From contig NZ_AKJZ01000107.1 of assembly GCF_000282055.1 (NCBI RefSeq), forward strand, positions 1 to 64,000: 64,000 bases of DNA, read 5' to 3'. A program made the translations under genes and the position numbers. Positions within the stretch are counted from its first letter, which is position 1; each line of letters begins with the position of its first letter. A model generated the notes under the pieces. The model was not told the DNA's origin, searched no databases, and saw only the letters and a program-made list of their open reading frames with translations. Below are positions 25,751 to 35,541 of this stretch, in pieces. Source of the stretch: Flavobacterium sp. CF136. GTDB lineage: Bacteria > Bacteroidota > Bacteroidia > Flavobacteriales > Flavobacteriaceae.

Positions 25751-26584
25751 CTAATTTACGTATTTTAATGAAACCCAGTTGTTTCTTTGAAACTTTTTTA
25801 CATACGTTAAACCTTTTTCAGTGCAGGAAGCATTAATAAAAGGAATGTCTTCTTCATAAAAACCGCTTAAAAGCAGAGTCCCTTTTGGGTTTAAACAATC
25901 TACATAACTTTGCATATCGTTTAATAAAATATTACGGTTTATATTGGCGATAATCAAATCGTATTTTCTGCCCGGCAATAAATCCGCATCACCTTCATAA
26001 ACAGTAATGTGTTGACAATTATTACGTTCAGCGTTCTCAATAGAATTCAAATAGCACCAATTATCAATATCAATAGCATCAATAGGCCGGGCACCTTTCA
26101 TCTCAGCTAATATAGCTAAAATTGCAGTTCCGCAACCCATATCAAGAGTTTTCAACCCTTCAATATTAGTTTCTAATAAATGCTGAATCATCATATGAGT
26201 AGTTTCATGATGCCCTGTTCCAAAACTCATTTTTGGCTCAATTACGATATCGAATTCGGCATTGGTTTTTTCATGAAAAGGGGCACGAACATGACATTTT
26301 CCATCAACGTCGATGGCTTCAAAATTCTTTTCCCATTCTTCATTCCAGTTTACCTGATCGATTTCTTCAACTGTATATTCAATTTTAAATTCCTCAGATT
26401 GTAAAATATAAATGTCATCCAGAATATTCTCGTCCCACAAATCTTTTTTCACAAAAGCCGAAATTCCATTCTCAGTTTCTGTAAAACTTTCGAACGCTTT
26501 TTCGCCTAATTCAGCAATTAAAATTTCTGATCCCGATTCCTTTGGTTCAATCGTAAAATGATACCCTAAATATATATTTGACAT
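25751..26584 (-). CDS. prmA: Ribosomal protein L11 methyltransferase
   Basis: A 277-residue SAM-dependent enzyme that trimethylates ribosomal protein L11. The N-terminal ~100 residues are the L11-binding domain; then EPKMSFGTGHHETTHMMIQH, the SAM motif LDMGCGTAILAILAEMKGA, IDIDNWCYLNSIENAERN and the catalytic-site ANINRNILL. The FGTGHHETT pattern is specific to PrmA. clpS follows 35 bases downstream. Confidence 0.94.
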   Translation of the reverse strand: MSNIYLGYHFTIEPKESGSEILIAELGEKAFESFTETENGISAFVKKDLWDENILDDIYILQSEEFKIEYTVEEIDQVNWNEEWEKNFEAIDVDGKCHVRAPFHEKTNAEFDIVIEPKMSFGTGHHETTHMMIQHLLETNIEGLKTLDMGCGTAILAILAEMKGARPIDAIDIDNWCYLNSIENAERNNCQHITVYEGDADLLPGRKYDLIIANINRNILLNDMQSYVDCLNPKGTLLLSGFYEEDIPFINASCTEKGLTYVKKFQRNNWVSLKYVN

Positions 26585-26696
26585 AAATTATTTTTTTGCA
26601 AAGGTAAGAATCGAAAGTTGAAGTTGTTTATAAATAATCAATATCCTTACAAATATTAATGTTAATTTTGAGTAAGATTTTTAAGTGAATTATAAT

Positions 26697-27839
26697 ATGA
26701 AGAATGTCCTTTTTGTTTTGCTTTTTGTGGTATTAAGTTCAGGGAGTTGTGAAAAGGAACACGAAACTGAAGTCATTAGATCGTTTTGTTATTGGAAAAC
26801 TGATTTATCTTTCGATAAAGAAGATGATTCTATTATTAAGGATATGAAAGTGAGCCATCTATATGTTCGTTTTTTTGATGTAGATTGGAATCCGTTTTCT
26901 AAAGAACCTTTGCCCGTAGCTACGATTCATGATATTAGATTGAACGAAAGCAATCCTGAAATCACTCCAAGCGTTTTTATAACAAATGAAGTAGTTTTAA
27001 AGTCTGATAAGAAACAATTGGATAGCCTGGCAATACAAATTACCAAGCGTATTCAGCAAATTGGTAATAAAATGAATGAGATTAAAGCAGAATCAATTGC
27101 TTATAAAATCGTATACCCGCAAAACTATAACAATAAGAAAGATTTCAAACAACTGAATTATGATTCAGTAAAATCTGTTGAATTAGCTAAATTAAAAGTT
27201 GACTTCAAAGAGATTTTGCTTGATTGTGACTGGTCAGAAAAATCAAAAGAAAATTATTTTTATTTGCTTCAAAAAATAAAAAAAGAAATTCCAACTTCAA
27301 ATCTTACTGCTACAATTCGATTATGGCAATATAAATATGCTGAAAAATCCGGAATTCCTCCAGTTGATAAAGGCCTGTTGATGTGTTATAACGTATCAAA
27401 ACCGGAAGATTTTCAAACTAAAAATTCAATAGGAACAAGTGATGAGTTAGCACAATATATTACACATAATCAATATAAACTTAAATTGGATATCGCTTTG
27501 CCATTGTACAGTTGGGCTGTTGTTTTTAGGGGAAATAAATTCAAAGGAATTTTATCCGATTATGAACAGTTGATGAATGATACCATTAAATTAAAAAAAT
27601 CAGCATCTGATAAATATATTTTGCGGGATGATATTCTGATTGGACAAACTTATTTGAGAAATGGTGATGAAATCAGGATTGAAAAAATTTCGGATGACGA
27701 ATTAGATAAAATGATTTCTATTATAAAAGATAAAATTCAAATTGACAATAGAACCCGAGTGACGTTTTTTTCTTTTGATAAAAAATATATAAACGATTAT
27801 GGAACCCAAAATATCTCCAGCTATTATGCGCGTTTTTAG
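26697..27839 (+). CDS. Lipoprotein with a GH18-like TIM-barrel pattern
   Basis: The frame opens at a GTG (26685), but the ATG at 26697 gives a proper lipoprotein signal, MKNVLFVLLFVVLSSGSC, with C18 as the likely lipid site, so I use it. The mature ~360 residues show barrel-like blocks reminiscent of GH18 folds: VSHLYVRFFDVDWN, EILLDCDWSEKSKENYFYLL with a D-x-D-W core, LTATIRLWQYKY, LLMCYNV and LDIALPLYSWAVV. The GH18 signature DxxDxDxE is not intact, so it may bind rather than cut glycans. It overlaps the next gene by 14 bases. I do not know a named family; the fold idea is inference. Confidence 0.6.
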   Translation: MKNVLFVLLFVVLSSGSCEKEHETEVIRSFCYWKTDLSFDKEDDSIIKDMKVSHLYVRFFDVDWNPFSKEPLPVATIHDIRLNESNPEITPSVFITNEVVLKSDKKQLDSLAIQITKRIQQIGNKMNEIKAESIAYKIVYPQNYNNKKDFKQLNYDSVKSVELAKLKVDFKEILLDCDWSEKSKENYFYLLQKIKKEIPTSNLTATIRLWQYKYAEKSGIPPVDKGLLMCYNVSKPEDFQTKNSIGTSDELAQYITHNQYKLKLDIALPLYSWAVVFRGNKFKGILSDYEQLMNDTIKLKKSASDKYILRDDILIGQTYLRNGDEIRIEKISDDELDKMISIIKDKIQIDNRTRVTFFSFDKKYINDYGTQNISSYYARF

Positions 27840-30129
27840 CAGTTTAATTTTACTGTTAAGTTTTCAGGTTTCTTTTGCCTGCGGATGGAGCGTTTCGCCC
27901 GAAACGAACAGACTGGCTTTGTTTAAAGCTCAACGTCAAGGTTTTTTTAAGCTTACTCCTTTTTATTATTCGGCAGATTCTTATTATTCTACAGATGCAA
28001 TTTCTAATGCAGATCTGGAGTTGAATTGTTTGGAATGGAAAAAAAAATTAGGCAGCCAGATAAACCCTAAAGATGTCAATTTTATTTTATACGAAACAGA
28101 TGCAGAAGCTTTTCAAAATGCTTATGAAAATAAGACTTTAAAAGATGTTTTTGTTAAAAATACTTTTATTGAAGCTTTATTACAACCTAAAAACAAAGCT
28201 TTTTTAGAATATATCGTGTTTGCTAAAAAACTGGAATACGATAAGAGTCCGGTTGAAAAATGGGAATCCTGGGAAACAATAGATTCTGAAAGTAATGGAA
28301 AAAAATGGTTGGATTTAGGAAATTTTGAACAAAAAATTACGTCAGCAAAAGATGCTTTTTTAAAACAGCGCTATGCTTTTCTAATTTTAAGATACAGTTT
28401 CTACGGTCAGGATCCAAATGAAGTGATTCGCTTATACGATACCTATTTTTCTAATAATAAAAATACCATTTTGGAGCCATGGGCTTTGTATTATAAGGCA
28501 TTATGTATTGATAATTTGCCCTTACAGAACTATTTGCTGAGTAAAGTTTTTGCTGCTTGCGAAGAAAAATCTTTTGCTGTTTTGCAGCATTATAATTGGA
28601 AATTAACTTCAGAAACTTTGGCTTTAGCCAAAAATGATGAAGAACGAAGTGTTATTTTATCTATTGAAAGCTTACGCAATCCTGCACCTGATCTAAAAGC
28701 AATAAAAGAAATTTACAAATTAAGCCCGAACAGTATTTATTTGAGTTTTTTGATAGGAAGAGAAATCAATAAACTGGAGGACTGGATTTTTACGCCACAA
28801 TATACCAGTGGCGGTCCATCGGTTGTTTTTGATGGTACAAATTGGTATGAAGATTATGCCAAAGCAAAACAAGAAAATTTGGCTAAGGATATTTTGTATT
28901 TAAGAGAATTGAAGGATTTTTTGATTAGCATTCATGAACAAACTTCAGGAGAGCAAAAAGATTATATTACAACTGCAATTGCCCAGCTTTGTTTTATTGA
29001 TGACGAAGTTGATTTAGGGAAAAAATATACCAATATGATTTCTGATAAAGCCAATGCATCAATACAGATGCAAAAAAACATTCAGTTGGCTTTGGTTGCT
29101 TTAAAACAAAATGATTTACACAACCAAAAAGTTCAAAATCAACTTTTTGATTATTTTAATTCTGTTGAAAATTTGATAGAAAGTGATAGCGGGTTGTTTA
29201 AAAATTTATATAGTTTGTATCGAATTGCCAGCAGCGAATTTTTTAAGCAAGGTAACAGAGTAACTGCGGGTTTATTGCTTATGAAATCTGACAGTAAAAA
29301 TGCAGGTGAATATTCGATGTACAATACTCCTTATTTCTACAGCTATATTGGCTATTTTGAGCGCTCTGCCACTGTAGAGGATATGGATATTTTGATAGCT
29401 TTACAACAAAAAGAAAATAAAACGCCTTTTGAAAAATACATTTGTGCAGGAACTATAGCGCCAAATGTAAATTATTATAAAGATTTAAAAGGAACACTTG
29501 CTTTCAGGAATAATAATTTAGAATTGGCTTATGCTGTGTTTTCAAGTATGCCAAAAGATTTCTGGGAAAAGAATTATTCATTTACGGATTATCTCAATGA
29601 AAATCCATTTATTCCTAAAATTTTACAAAAAACCAGAGAACGTAAATTCAATTATCGTTTTAATAAAGCCGAATTTATCGCAAAGCTTATTCGTTTAAAA
29701 AAACAAAATACAGCCAGTAGTAATTTACAATTGGCGCATGCTTATTTTAATGTTTCCTATTTGGGAAATTCATGGATGATGACAGCTTATGACTGGACTT
29801 CAGGAGAATCTTATATCGATTATATTTATGGAGATAATACAGAAGTCGAAAAAAAGTACCAAAATGGCAATTATTACAATTTGACAATAGCCAAACTATA
29901 TTATGAAAAAGCTTTGCAAATGTCTAAAAATAATAATGAAAAGGCTTTGGCCAGTTTAATGATTTTCGAATGTAATTATTATGATTTTTATGCCAATTAT
30001 GTGTATTCTGATCAGGAAAAAGTACCATTTAAAGCAGGGCAGGAGCTTATTAATTTTTACTCGGTTTATTCAGAAACTGCAAATTTTAAAAAATATAACT
30101 GTCCGCTTTTAGAGTCATATATAAATTAA
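27826..30129 (+). CDS. Exported helical protein of unknown function
   Basis: The ATG at 27826 gives a clean signal peptide (MRVFSSLILLLSFQVSFAC) and a 767-residue protein; an earlier ATG at 27799 would add nine polar residues and is less likely. The mature protein begins CGWSVSPETNRLALF and is mainly alpha-helical, with features like SEL1/TPR pairs and many aromatic residues, and has no transmembrane helix. The cysteine near the cleavage site leaves a lipoprotein possible. Its start overlaps the end of the GH18-like lipoprotein gene by 14 bases, so the two are translationally coupled and probably work together in the periplasm. No family name recognised. Confidence 0.65.
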   Translation: MRVFSSLILLLSFQVSFACGWSVSPETNRLALFKAQRQGFFKLTPFYYSADSYYSTDAISNADLELNCLEWKKKLGSQINPKDVNFILYETDAEAFQNAYENKTLKDVFVKNTFIEALLQPKNKAFLEYIVFAKKLEYDKSPVEKWESWETIDSESNGKKWLDLGNFEQKITSAKDAFLKQRYAFLILRYSFYGQDPNEVIRLYDTYFSNNKNTILEPWALYYKALCIDNLPLQNYLLSKVFAACEEKSFAVLQHYNWKLTSETLALAKNDEERSVILSIESLRNPAPDLKAIKEIYKLSPNSIYLSFLIGREINKLEDWIFTPQYTSGGPSVVFDGTNWYEDYAKAKQENLAKDILYLRELKDFLISIHEQTSGEQKDYITTAIAQLCFIDDEVDLGKKYTNMISDKANASIQMQKNIQLALVALKQNDLHNQKVQNQLFDYFNSVENLIESDSGLFKNLYSLYRIASSEFFKQGNRVTAGLLLMKSDSKNAGEYSMYNTPYFYSYIGYFERSATVEDMDILIALQQKENKTPFEKYICAGTIAPNVNYYKDLKGTLAFRNNNLELAYAVFSSMPKDFWEKNYSFTDYLNENPFIPKILQKTRERKFNYRFNKAEFIAKLIRLKKQNTASSNLQLAHAYFNVSYLGNSWMMTAYDWTSGESYIDYIYGDNTEVEKKYQNGNYYNLTIAKLYYEKALQMSKNNNEKALASLMIFECNYYDFYANYVYSDQEKVPFKAGQELINFYSVYSETANFKKYNCPLLESYIN

Positions 30130-30195
30130 AGGCTTAAGAAATTGGAGTTTTGCTTTAGTATAAAAAGGTTAAATTATTAAGGATGAGAAGAATAT

Positions 30196-32304
30196 TTAGC
30201 TAATATAATTCCAGATATTTTTTTTCTTGGTCAATTCGATGAAAACCGATTTTAATACAGCATGTTCCGGTTTTTGCAGTGGAGCATCTTCTTTTAAAAT
30301 TTTCATGGCATAATTTCTGGCTAAAATCAAAATATCACGATCCCGAACAATATCAGCAATTTGAAGGTTTAGGACACCACTTTGTTGTGTTCCCATCAAA
30401 TCTCCCGGACCGCGAAGTTTCAGGTCGACTTCGGCAATTTCGAAGCCATCATTGGTCTGAACCATTGTTTCCATTCGGGTTTTACTGTCGGAACTCAACT
30501 TATGACTTGTCATCAAAATACAATAACTCTGTTCGGCCCCACGACCTACGCGGCCACGTAATTGGTGCAATTGGGATAATCCGAACCGCTCAGCACTTTC
30601 TATAATCATCACACTGGCATTTGGGACATTCACTCCAACTTCAATTACGGTTGTCGCTACCATAATATTGGTTTTTCCTTCAGAAAAGCGTTTCATTTCG
30701 GCATCTTTATCAGCCGGTTTCATTTTTCCGTGCAAAATTGAAATTGAATATTGAGGCAGCGGAAAATCGCGGGAAATACTTTCGTAACCGTCCATTAAAT
30801 CTTTGAAATCCATTTTCTCAGATTCCTGAATTAACGGATACACAATATAAATTTGTCTCCCAAGGGCAATTTCATCACGAAGGAATTTCCAGACTTTTAA
30901 TCGGTTACTGTCAAAACGATGAACGGTCTGAATGGGTTTTCTGCCGGGAGGCAATTCATCAATAACAGAGATATCCAAATCACCGTACAGACTCATCGCC
31001 AAAGTTCTCGGAATAGGGGTTGCAGTCATTACTAAAACATGGGGCGGAATTTCGTTTTTCTTCCATAATTTTGAACGCTGTTCTACTCCAAAACGATGTT
31101 GCTCATCAATCACGGCCAATCCTAAATTCTGAAATTTTACCTTGTCTTCCAACAATGCGTGTGTTCCGATTAAAATGTGCAAGCTGCCATTTTCAAGTTC
31201 TTCATGAATAATTTTTCTAGCTGAAGTTTTAGTTGAACCGGTTAGTATTTTTATATTGATATTTAATGTTTTGGCTAATTCAGATAAACCAATAAAATGT
31301 TGGTTTGCTAAAATTTCCGTAGGTGCCATCAAACATGCCTGAAAACCATTATCGATAGCCAAAAGCATACTCATAAAAGCCACAATCGTTTTTCCGGAAC
31401 CTACGTCTCCTTGTAATAAGCGATTCATTTGGGCATTGCTTCCCATGTCAGAACGGATTTCTTTTACCACTCTTTTTTGGGCATTCGTGAGTTCAAACGG
31501 TAAATGATTTTGATAGAATTCGTTAAAATATTCTCCTACTTTCGTAAAAGGATGACCTTTTATTTTGTGCTTACGGATTAGGTTTTTGGTAATCAATTGC
31601 AATTGAATAAAAAACAATTCTTCAAATTTTAAACGGAATTGTGCTTTCGCTAAAGCATCGGCACTTTTAGGAAAATGAATATTGAATAAGGCTGCTTTCT
31701 TCGAAATTAGTTTTAATTCTTCAATTAAATAAGATGGAAAAGTTTCTGTAAATAAAGCTTGTGTTTCAATAAACAGCTGCTCCATTAGTTTGTTTATCGT
31801 TCGGTTAGAAATGCCGCGATTGGTCAAAGTTTCTGTTGAAGGATAAACAGGCTGCATAGCTGAACGAAGGCTTTTTTCATGCTCGCTTAAAAGCTCAATT
31901 TCAGGATGTGCCATACTGAACTGACTTCCGTATAAAGAACATTTTCCAAAAATGACACAAACTTCATTTAGTTTTAAACTCTCGCGAATCCATTTATGTC
32001 CCTGAAACCAATTCAGATCGATTTGCCCGGTATCATCCACGAAAGTGGCAACCAAACGTTTTTTATTTTTGGCAAATTCAACTGTTTTTATGTTGATGAT
32101 TTTACCTATAATCTGAACCTCTGTACCGGTATTCTGGAGCTCATTTATTTTATAATAACGTGTTCTGTCAATATATCTGTTTGGAAAAAAATTAATTAAA
32201 TCCCCATATTTATGGATTCCCAATTCCTTACGAAGCAACTGGCCACGACTGGGACCAACGCCTTTCAGGTATTCAATTTGAGTTTCCAGGAGATTATTAG
32301 ACAT
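30196..32304 (-). CDS. recG: ATP-dependent DNA helicase RecG
   Basis: A 702-residue superfamily 2 helicase that remodels stalled forks and Holliday junctions. N-terminal wedge/OB region (FFPNRYIDRTRY; VEFAKNKKRLVATFVDDTGQ), Walker A GDVGSGKT (about residue 298), DEQH box (DEQHRFGVEQR, about 398), MTATPIPRTLAM, the TRG-type motif and QLRGRVGRG near the C-terminus. Length and motifs are normal. It is transcribed away from the exported-protein genes and appears monocistronic. Confidence 0.97.
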   Translation of the reverse strand: MSNNLLETQIEYLKGVGPSRGQLLRKELGIHKYGDLINFFPNRYIDRTRYYKINELQNTGTEVQIIGKIINIKTVEFAKNKKRLVATFVDDTGQIDLNWFQGHKWIRESLKLNEVCVIFGKCSLYGSQFSMAHPEIELLSEHEKSLRSAMQPVYPSTETLTNRGISNRTINKLMEQLFIETQALFTETFPSYLIEELKLISKKAALFNIHFPKSADALAKAQFRLKFEELFFIQLQLITKNLIRKHKIKGHPFTKVGEYFNEFYQNHLPFELTNAQKRVVKEIRSDMGSNAQMNRLLQGDVGSGKTIVAFMSMLLAIDNGFQACLMAPTEILANQHFIGLSELAKTLNINIKILTGSTKTSARKIIHEELENGSLHILIGTHALLEDKVKFQNLGLAVIDEQHRFGVEQRSKLWKKNEIPPHVLVMTATPIPRTLAMSLYGDLDISVIDELPPGRKPIQTVHRFDSNRLKVWKFLRDEIALGRQIYIVYPLIQESEKMDFKDLMDGYESISRDFPLPQYSISILHGKMKPADKDAEMKRFSEGKTNIMVATTVIEVGVNVPNASVMIIESAERFGLSQLHQLRGRVGRGAEQSYCILMTSHKLSSDSKTRMETMVQTNDGFEIAEVDLKLRGPGDLMGTQQSGVLNLQIADIVRDRDILILARNYAMKILKEDAPLQKPEHAVLKSVFIELTKKKNIWNYIS

Positions 32305-32488
32305 TTACTGATTTTTGATTGCTGATTTTAGAATAAAGAATATAGAAAATAGAGTATGGATTTTCGTTATATGCCTTTTTTATTTCAAAAGCGAAGATAG
32401 ATTTTAATTGGGAAATTTGAAAATCTATGCTTTTCATTTTCTGGAAACCTTCATTATAAAACGATTTTTATTAATAATTTTTATATGT

Positions 32489-32518
32489 TTTGTTTTGGAA
32501 AGAAAAAACTTATGTTTG
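32489..32518 (+). promoter_or_regulatory. Candidate promoter of the zinc-ribbon membrane protein
   Basis: TTTG at 32489-32492 and TATGTTTG at 32511-32518 are separated by 18 bases, matching the -33/-7 spacing of Bacteroidota promoters. The next ATG is at 32604, giving a leader of about 80 bases. The rest of 32305-32603 shows nothing else I can name. Confidence 0.55.
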
Positions 32519-32603
32519 CACTTGGATTGAAATTTAGGATCTGATAATAATAATCTAAAGTAATTAATCCACAATTGACCATAATAACCTTAAAAAAATA
32601 AAG

Positions 32604-33386
32604 ATGTTCATTTTCGTTTATCAAATAATAACAAAACCTTTAACCTCAAGAATACTTTCTGAAGAAATTTGTCCTTCTTGCAATAAAAAAGGTGACATAG
32701 AATTAACCCTGTATATGAGATACATATCAATGGGAATACCTTTTTTTGGAATGGGAAGGCATACCGGAGTGACTTGTACTAACTGCGGAAATGTGTTGAA
32801 AAACCCTGATGCTTCAATATTTGCAAAGAAAAAATATTCAAATATGGTTGCTGTAGCCATAAAAGATATTCGCGCCAATCATAAAAGAACCCTATGGCAA
32901 TTATTGTATCCATGGTCGATTGTTTTTGTTTTGCCTTTTCTAATTTTAATCGGATATGGTTTTGTATCTCTAAGTAAACATTCAGCTAACGAAAGAGCTA
33001 AGAAATATGCTGAGTTAATTAACCATCCGCAGCCAGGGGATATTTATAAAGCAATGTGGTCTGAAGAAAATAGTATCTCACAAGGAGCATTGGTCAAATT
33101 AATGCGTATTAACGGGGATACTATGTATGTTGTTCGAAGTAAGGAAATGATTCCGATGAGTTTTTCTGAAGAAGAGTGGAATAAACTTTCATCAGATGCC
33201 GGCGCATTCAATTCTAAAGAATATAAAGTAAAGAAATTTTCCGACATGAATAACAACAATTTAGGCGATTTTTTTATGTACAATAATGATGAAAATGGGA
33301 AGCAGTACCCTATATATTTGGGAGGAATACTAAACAGCAAATCTGAAATGGATTTGGATTTTGAAACCATAGAACGTAAAAAATAA
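32604..33386 (+). CDS. Zinc-ribbon single-pass membrane protein, function unknown
   Basis: A 260-residue protein. The N-terminal part has two CxxC knuckles 34 residues apart (CPSC and CTNC, at about residues 23-26 and 57-60), so a cytoplasmic zinc ribbon is likely. A basic segment (KDIRANHKRTLWQ) precedes one transmembrane helix (about 105-127, WSIVFVLPFLILIGYGFVSL). The C-terminal ~125 residues (PQPGDIYKAMWSEENSISQG) look like a small extracytoplasmic beta domain. I do not recognise a named family. It seems to have its own promoter and no close partner. Confidence 0.65.
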   Translation: MFIFVYQIITKPLTSRILSEEICPSCNKKGDIELTLYMRYISMGIPFFGMGRHTGVTCTNCGNVLKNPDASIFAKKKYSNMVAVAIKDIRANHKRTLWQLLYPWSIVFVLPFLILIGYGFVSLSKHSANERAKKYAELINHPQPGDIYKAMWSEENSISQGALVKLMRINGDTMYVVRSKEMIPMSFSEEEWNKLSSDAGAFNSKEYKVKKFSDMNNNNLGDFFMYNNDENGKQYPIYLGGILNSKSEMDLDFETIERKK

Positions 33387-33496
33387 AAATTGTTTATACC
33401 ATTAATAATTAATTTTAAGTAAAAAAGTCATCTAATAAGCAACCATTTAACAAAATGACTATCTATTAAGTAAACTTAAACCTTAAAACAATATAA

Positions 33497-33928
33497 ATGA
33501 AAAAATTTGGAATTACTTTTATACTAATGTTAAGCCTTATTTCTTGTTCAAACGAAGATGCAAATTCATCTTTAGTTTCAGATTATAAAGGAAAATGGCA
33601 ATTAATTGAAATGTCAGGCTCAACTATTAACTCTGTAACAACTGGATCTGAAATGAGTTGGCAGGAATCCTATGTTTTTAATACTAATCGAACATTTGTA
33701 AAAACAAGAATAAAAGATAATACTACTACAACCGCATCGGGAACATTCTCAGTTGTTACAATATTAGATGAAACACATTTAGAATTGACCTATTCAGAAA
33801 GTAGTACACTGGTAGGAAGTTGTTACGGAAATTTAAAAGAAGATCTTTTCATTAACAACAATAATTTATTAGTAAGTACATGGCAAAATTGTGACGGTCC
33901 CGGATTGGTTTATCAAAAAAAGAAATAA
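33497..33928 (+). CDS. Lipocalin-like lipoprotein
   Basis: A 143-residue protein with a short signal peptide and lipobox (MLSLISC). The mature part starts SDYKGKWQLIEMSG, the common opening of lipocalin-like/DUF5004-type domains, and continues through short beta strands: WQESYVFNTNRTFVKTRI, TTASGTFSVV and LDETHLELTYS. A cysteine pair in the second half (SCYGNL and WQNCDGPG) may form a disulfide. Such lipoproteins are numerous in Bacteroidota; ligand unknown. It is followed 77 bases later by the DUF1697 gene. Confidence 0.72.
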   Translation: MKKFGITFILMLSLISCSNEDANSSLVSDYKGKWQLIEMSGSTINSVTTGSEMSWQESYVFNTNRTFVKTRIKDNTTTTASGTFSVVTILDETHLELTYSESSTLVGSCYGNLKEDLFINNNNLLVSTWQNCDGPGLVYQKKK

Positions 33929-34005
33929 AAAACTGTAAGTTTGTAGATGAATAGAAAGAGTGTTCGATTTTAATTACTGAATACTCTTTATTTTAAATTT
34001 TAAAA

Positions 34006-34551
34006 ATGACTACACACTTAGCACTTTTACGGGGAATTAACGTCTCTGGTCACAATATGATGAAAATGGAAGCATTGAAACTGATGCTTGAGAATATTGG
34101 TTTTTCAAATGTTAGAACTTACCTGCAATCCGGAAACGTTTTTGTTGATACTGAAGAAGAAAGTGCCTCGAAAATTGGTTTCATAATCAAGCAGGAAATT
34201 TTTAAGGTTTTTGGACATGAAGTTCCTGCAGTTGTTATTACTAAAGAAGATTTAGAGGCTTGTTTTAAAAATAGCCCATTTTTAAAAGAAAAAGACCTGG
34301 ATACTAAAAAGCTGTATGTAGCTTTTGTTTCTATAGCTTTAAAAAGTGAAAATATAAATGATCTGAAAATCAGTCAGTTTAAACCGGATGAAGCCAGTAT
34401 TGATGGAAATCGAATTTTTATTAAATATGCTGTCGGAGCAGGAAAAACCAGATTTGACCAGAAATATATTGAGAAAAAACTAAATGTCACAGCAACCATT
34501 AGAAACTGGAATACAGTAACAAATTTGCTGAAGATGTTTAATGAAGAATAA
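34006..34551 (+). CDS. DUF1697 family protein
   Basis: A 181-residue cytoplasmic protein with the complete DUF1697 pattern: HLALLRGINVSGHNMMKMEAL, LENIGFSNVRTYLQSGNVFV, the middle AVVITKEDLEACFKNSPF and the C-terminal ATIRNWNTVTNLL. DUF1697 proteins are conserved across bacteria and have no known activity. A strong bidirectional terminator overlaps its stop region. Confidence 0.93.
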   Translation: MTTHLALLRGINVSGHNMMKMEALKLMLENIGFSNVRTYLQSGNVFVDTEEESASKIGFIIKQEIFKVFGHEVPAVVITKEDLEACFKNSPFLKEKDLDTKKLYVAFVSIALKSENINDLKISQFKPDEASIDGNRIFIKYAVGAGKTRFDQKYIEKKLNVTATIRNWNTVTNLLKMFNEE

Positions 34552-34599
34552 CAAAAAAAGCAGAACTCAATATGAAATTTGAATTCTGCTTTTTTTGTT
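34550..34599. terminator. Bidirectional terminator between convergent genes
   Basis: AACAAAAAAAGCAGAA (34550-34565) pairs perfectly with TTCTGCTTTTTTTGTT (34584-34599). With A and T tracts on both sides it can serve the DUF1697 gene and the minus-strand gene ending at 34614. Confidence 0.88.
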
Positions 34600-34613
34600 A
34601 TTGCAAAAGTATA

Positions 34614-35519
34614 TTATAATCTGAAAATCCCTCCAAAAGCAATAATTCGCTGGAAGAAGAAGAAATCTTGCGAAGCTCTATCTTCTTTATTTACACTAGT
34701 TCTGATATCCTGCATATTAATGTAACCTCCTTTTAGCTCACCCTGAATATAAAAATATTTATAAAAGGTAAAGTTAATTCCTGCTTTAGCAGATAAGCCA
34801 TAACCAGAAACATGAAAATCGTCATGACGTTGTTTTCCTAAAAGAGTTGTATTTGTTTTAGGGTATAAAAGTCCTGCACCTAAGCCATCAGTTAAATTAA
34901 TTTGAACTTTATCCGTATTAGGCAAACCAAACCATTTCGAAATATCGTCATGTCTTGAAAATTCTGTATTGACGTAGTTTAAACCGTCCGTGTGTTCGTA
35001 CATTAAAAAAGCAGGAATACCTGGCTGGGTACTACCTTTCTCAAAACCACCTTCCTGGGCACCATTTTGAGACATATCTACAGGTGTATTATTATAAACT
35101 CCGTTGTAAAAAGATCCGGATTCATCAGTAGGTAAATTAATGTAACCAGTTACGTTAGCAGTTTGATTTTGCGTCATTACATACTTCATGTGATCCCAAC
35201 CAACAGAAACACTGTAATGATCATTAATAAAATACCCCATTCTAAAGTTAGTTTGCGGAATTGTCATGTTAGCAGGATTCACGTAATCAACATGCCATCC
35301 TTTTGGTTTGTCGTGCGCAACCATATTATCAACTGTAAAGTTGTAATCTTTTCCTCTAAAATTAACATCAGATTTTGTGTAGCTATCTCTGTTTCCTCCC
35401 CAGGAAATAAAAAACTTTCCTTTATTATGTGCTGTGTATCTTTCTACTGCGATTTCTTCCTGTGCAAAAGTGTTTATTGAAAAAACCAATAAGAAGAAAA
35501 ATAAAATTTTTGTTTTCAA
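34614..35519 (-). CDS. Outer membrane protein of unknown function
   Basis: A 301-residue exported protein with a signal peptide ending INTFAQ. The mature part has beta-barrel features: KGKFFISWGGNRDSYTKSDV, TNFRMGYFINDHYSVSVGWD, LSAKAGINFTFYKYFYIQGE and a final strand with aromatic ends (FQRIIAFGGIFRL). A loop region rich in Gly/Asn (NGVYNNTPVDMSQNGAQEGG) lies in the middle. Conserved in Flavobacteriaceae to my recollection, but without a name. It lies 22 bases downstream of kdsA on the same strand and may be co-transcribed. Confidence 0.75.
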   Translation of the reverse strand: MKTKILFFFLLVFSINTFAQEEIAVERYTAHNKGKFFISWGGNRDSYTKSDVNFRGKDYNFTVDNMVAHDKPKGWHVDYVNPANMTIPQTNFRMGYFINDHYSVSVGWDHMKYVMTQNQTANVTGYINLPTDESGSFYNGVYNNTPVDMSQNGAQEGGFEKGSTQPGIPAFLMYEHTDGLNYVNTEFSRHDDISKWFGLPNTDKVQINLTDGLGAGLLYPKTNTTLLGKQRHDDFHVSGYGLSAKAGINFTFYKYFYIQGELKGGYINMQDIRTSVNKEDRASQDFFFFQRIIAFGGIFRL

Positions 35520-35541
35520 TGGAATAATATTAAAATTAGGA

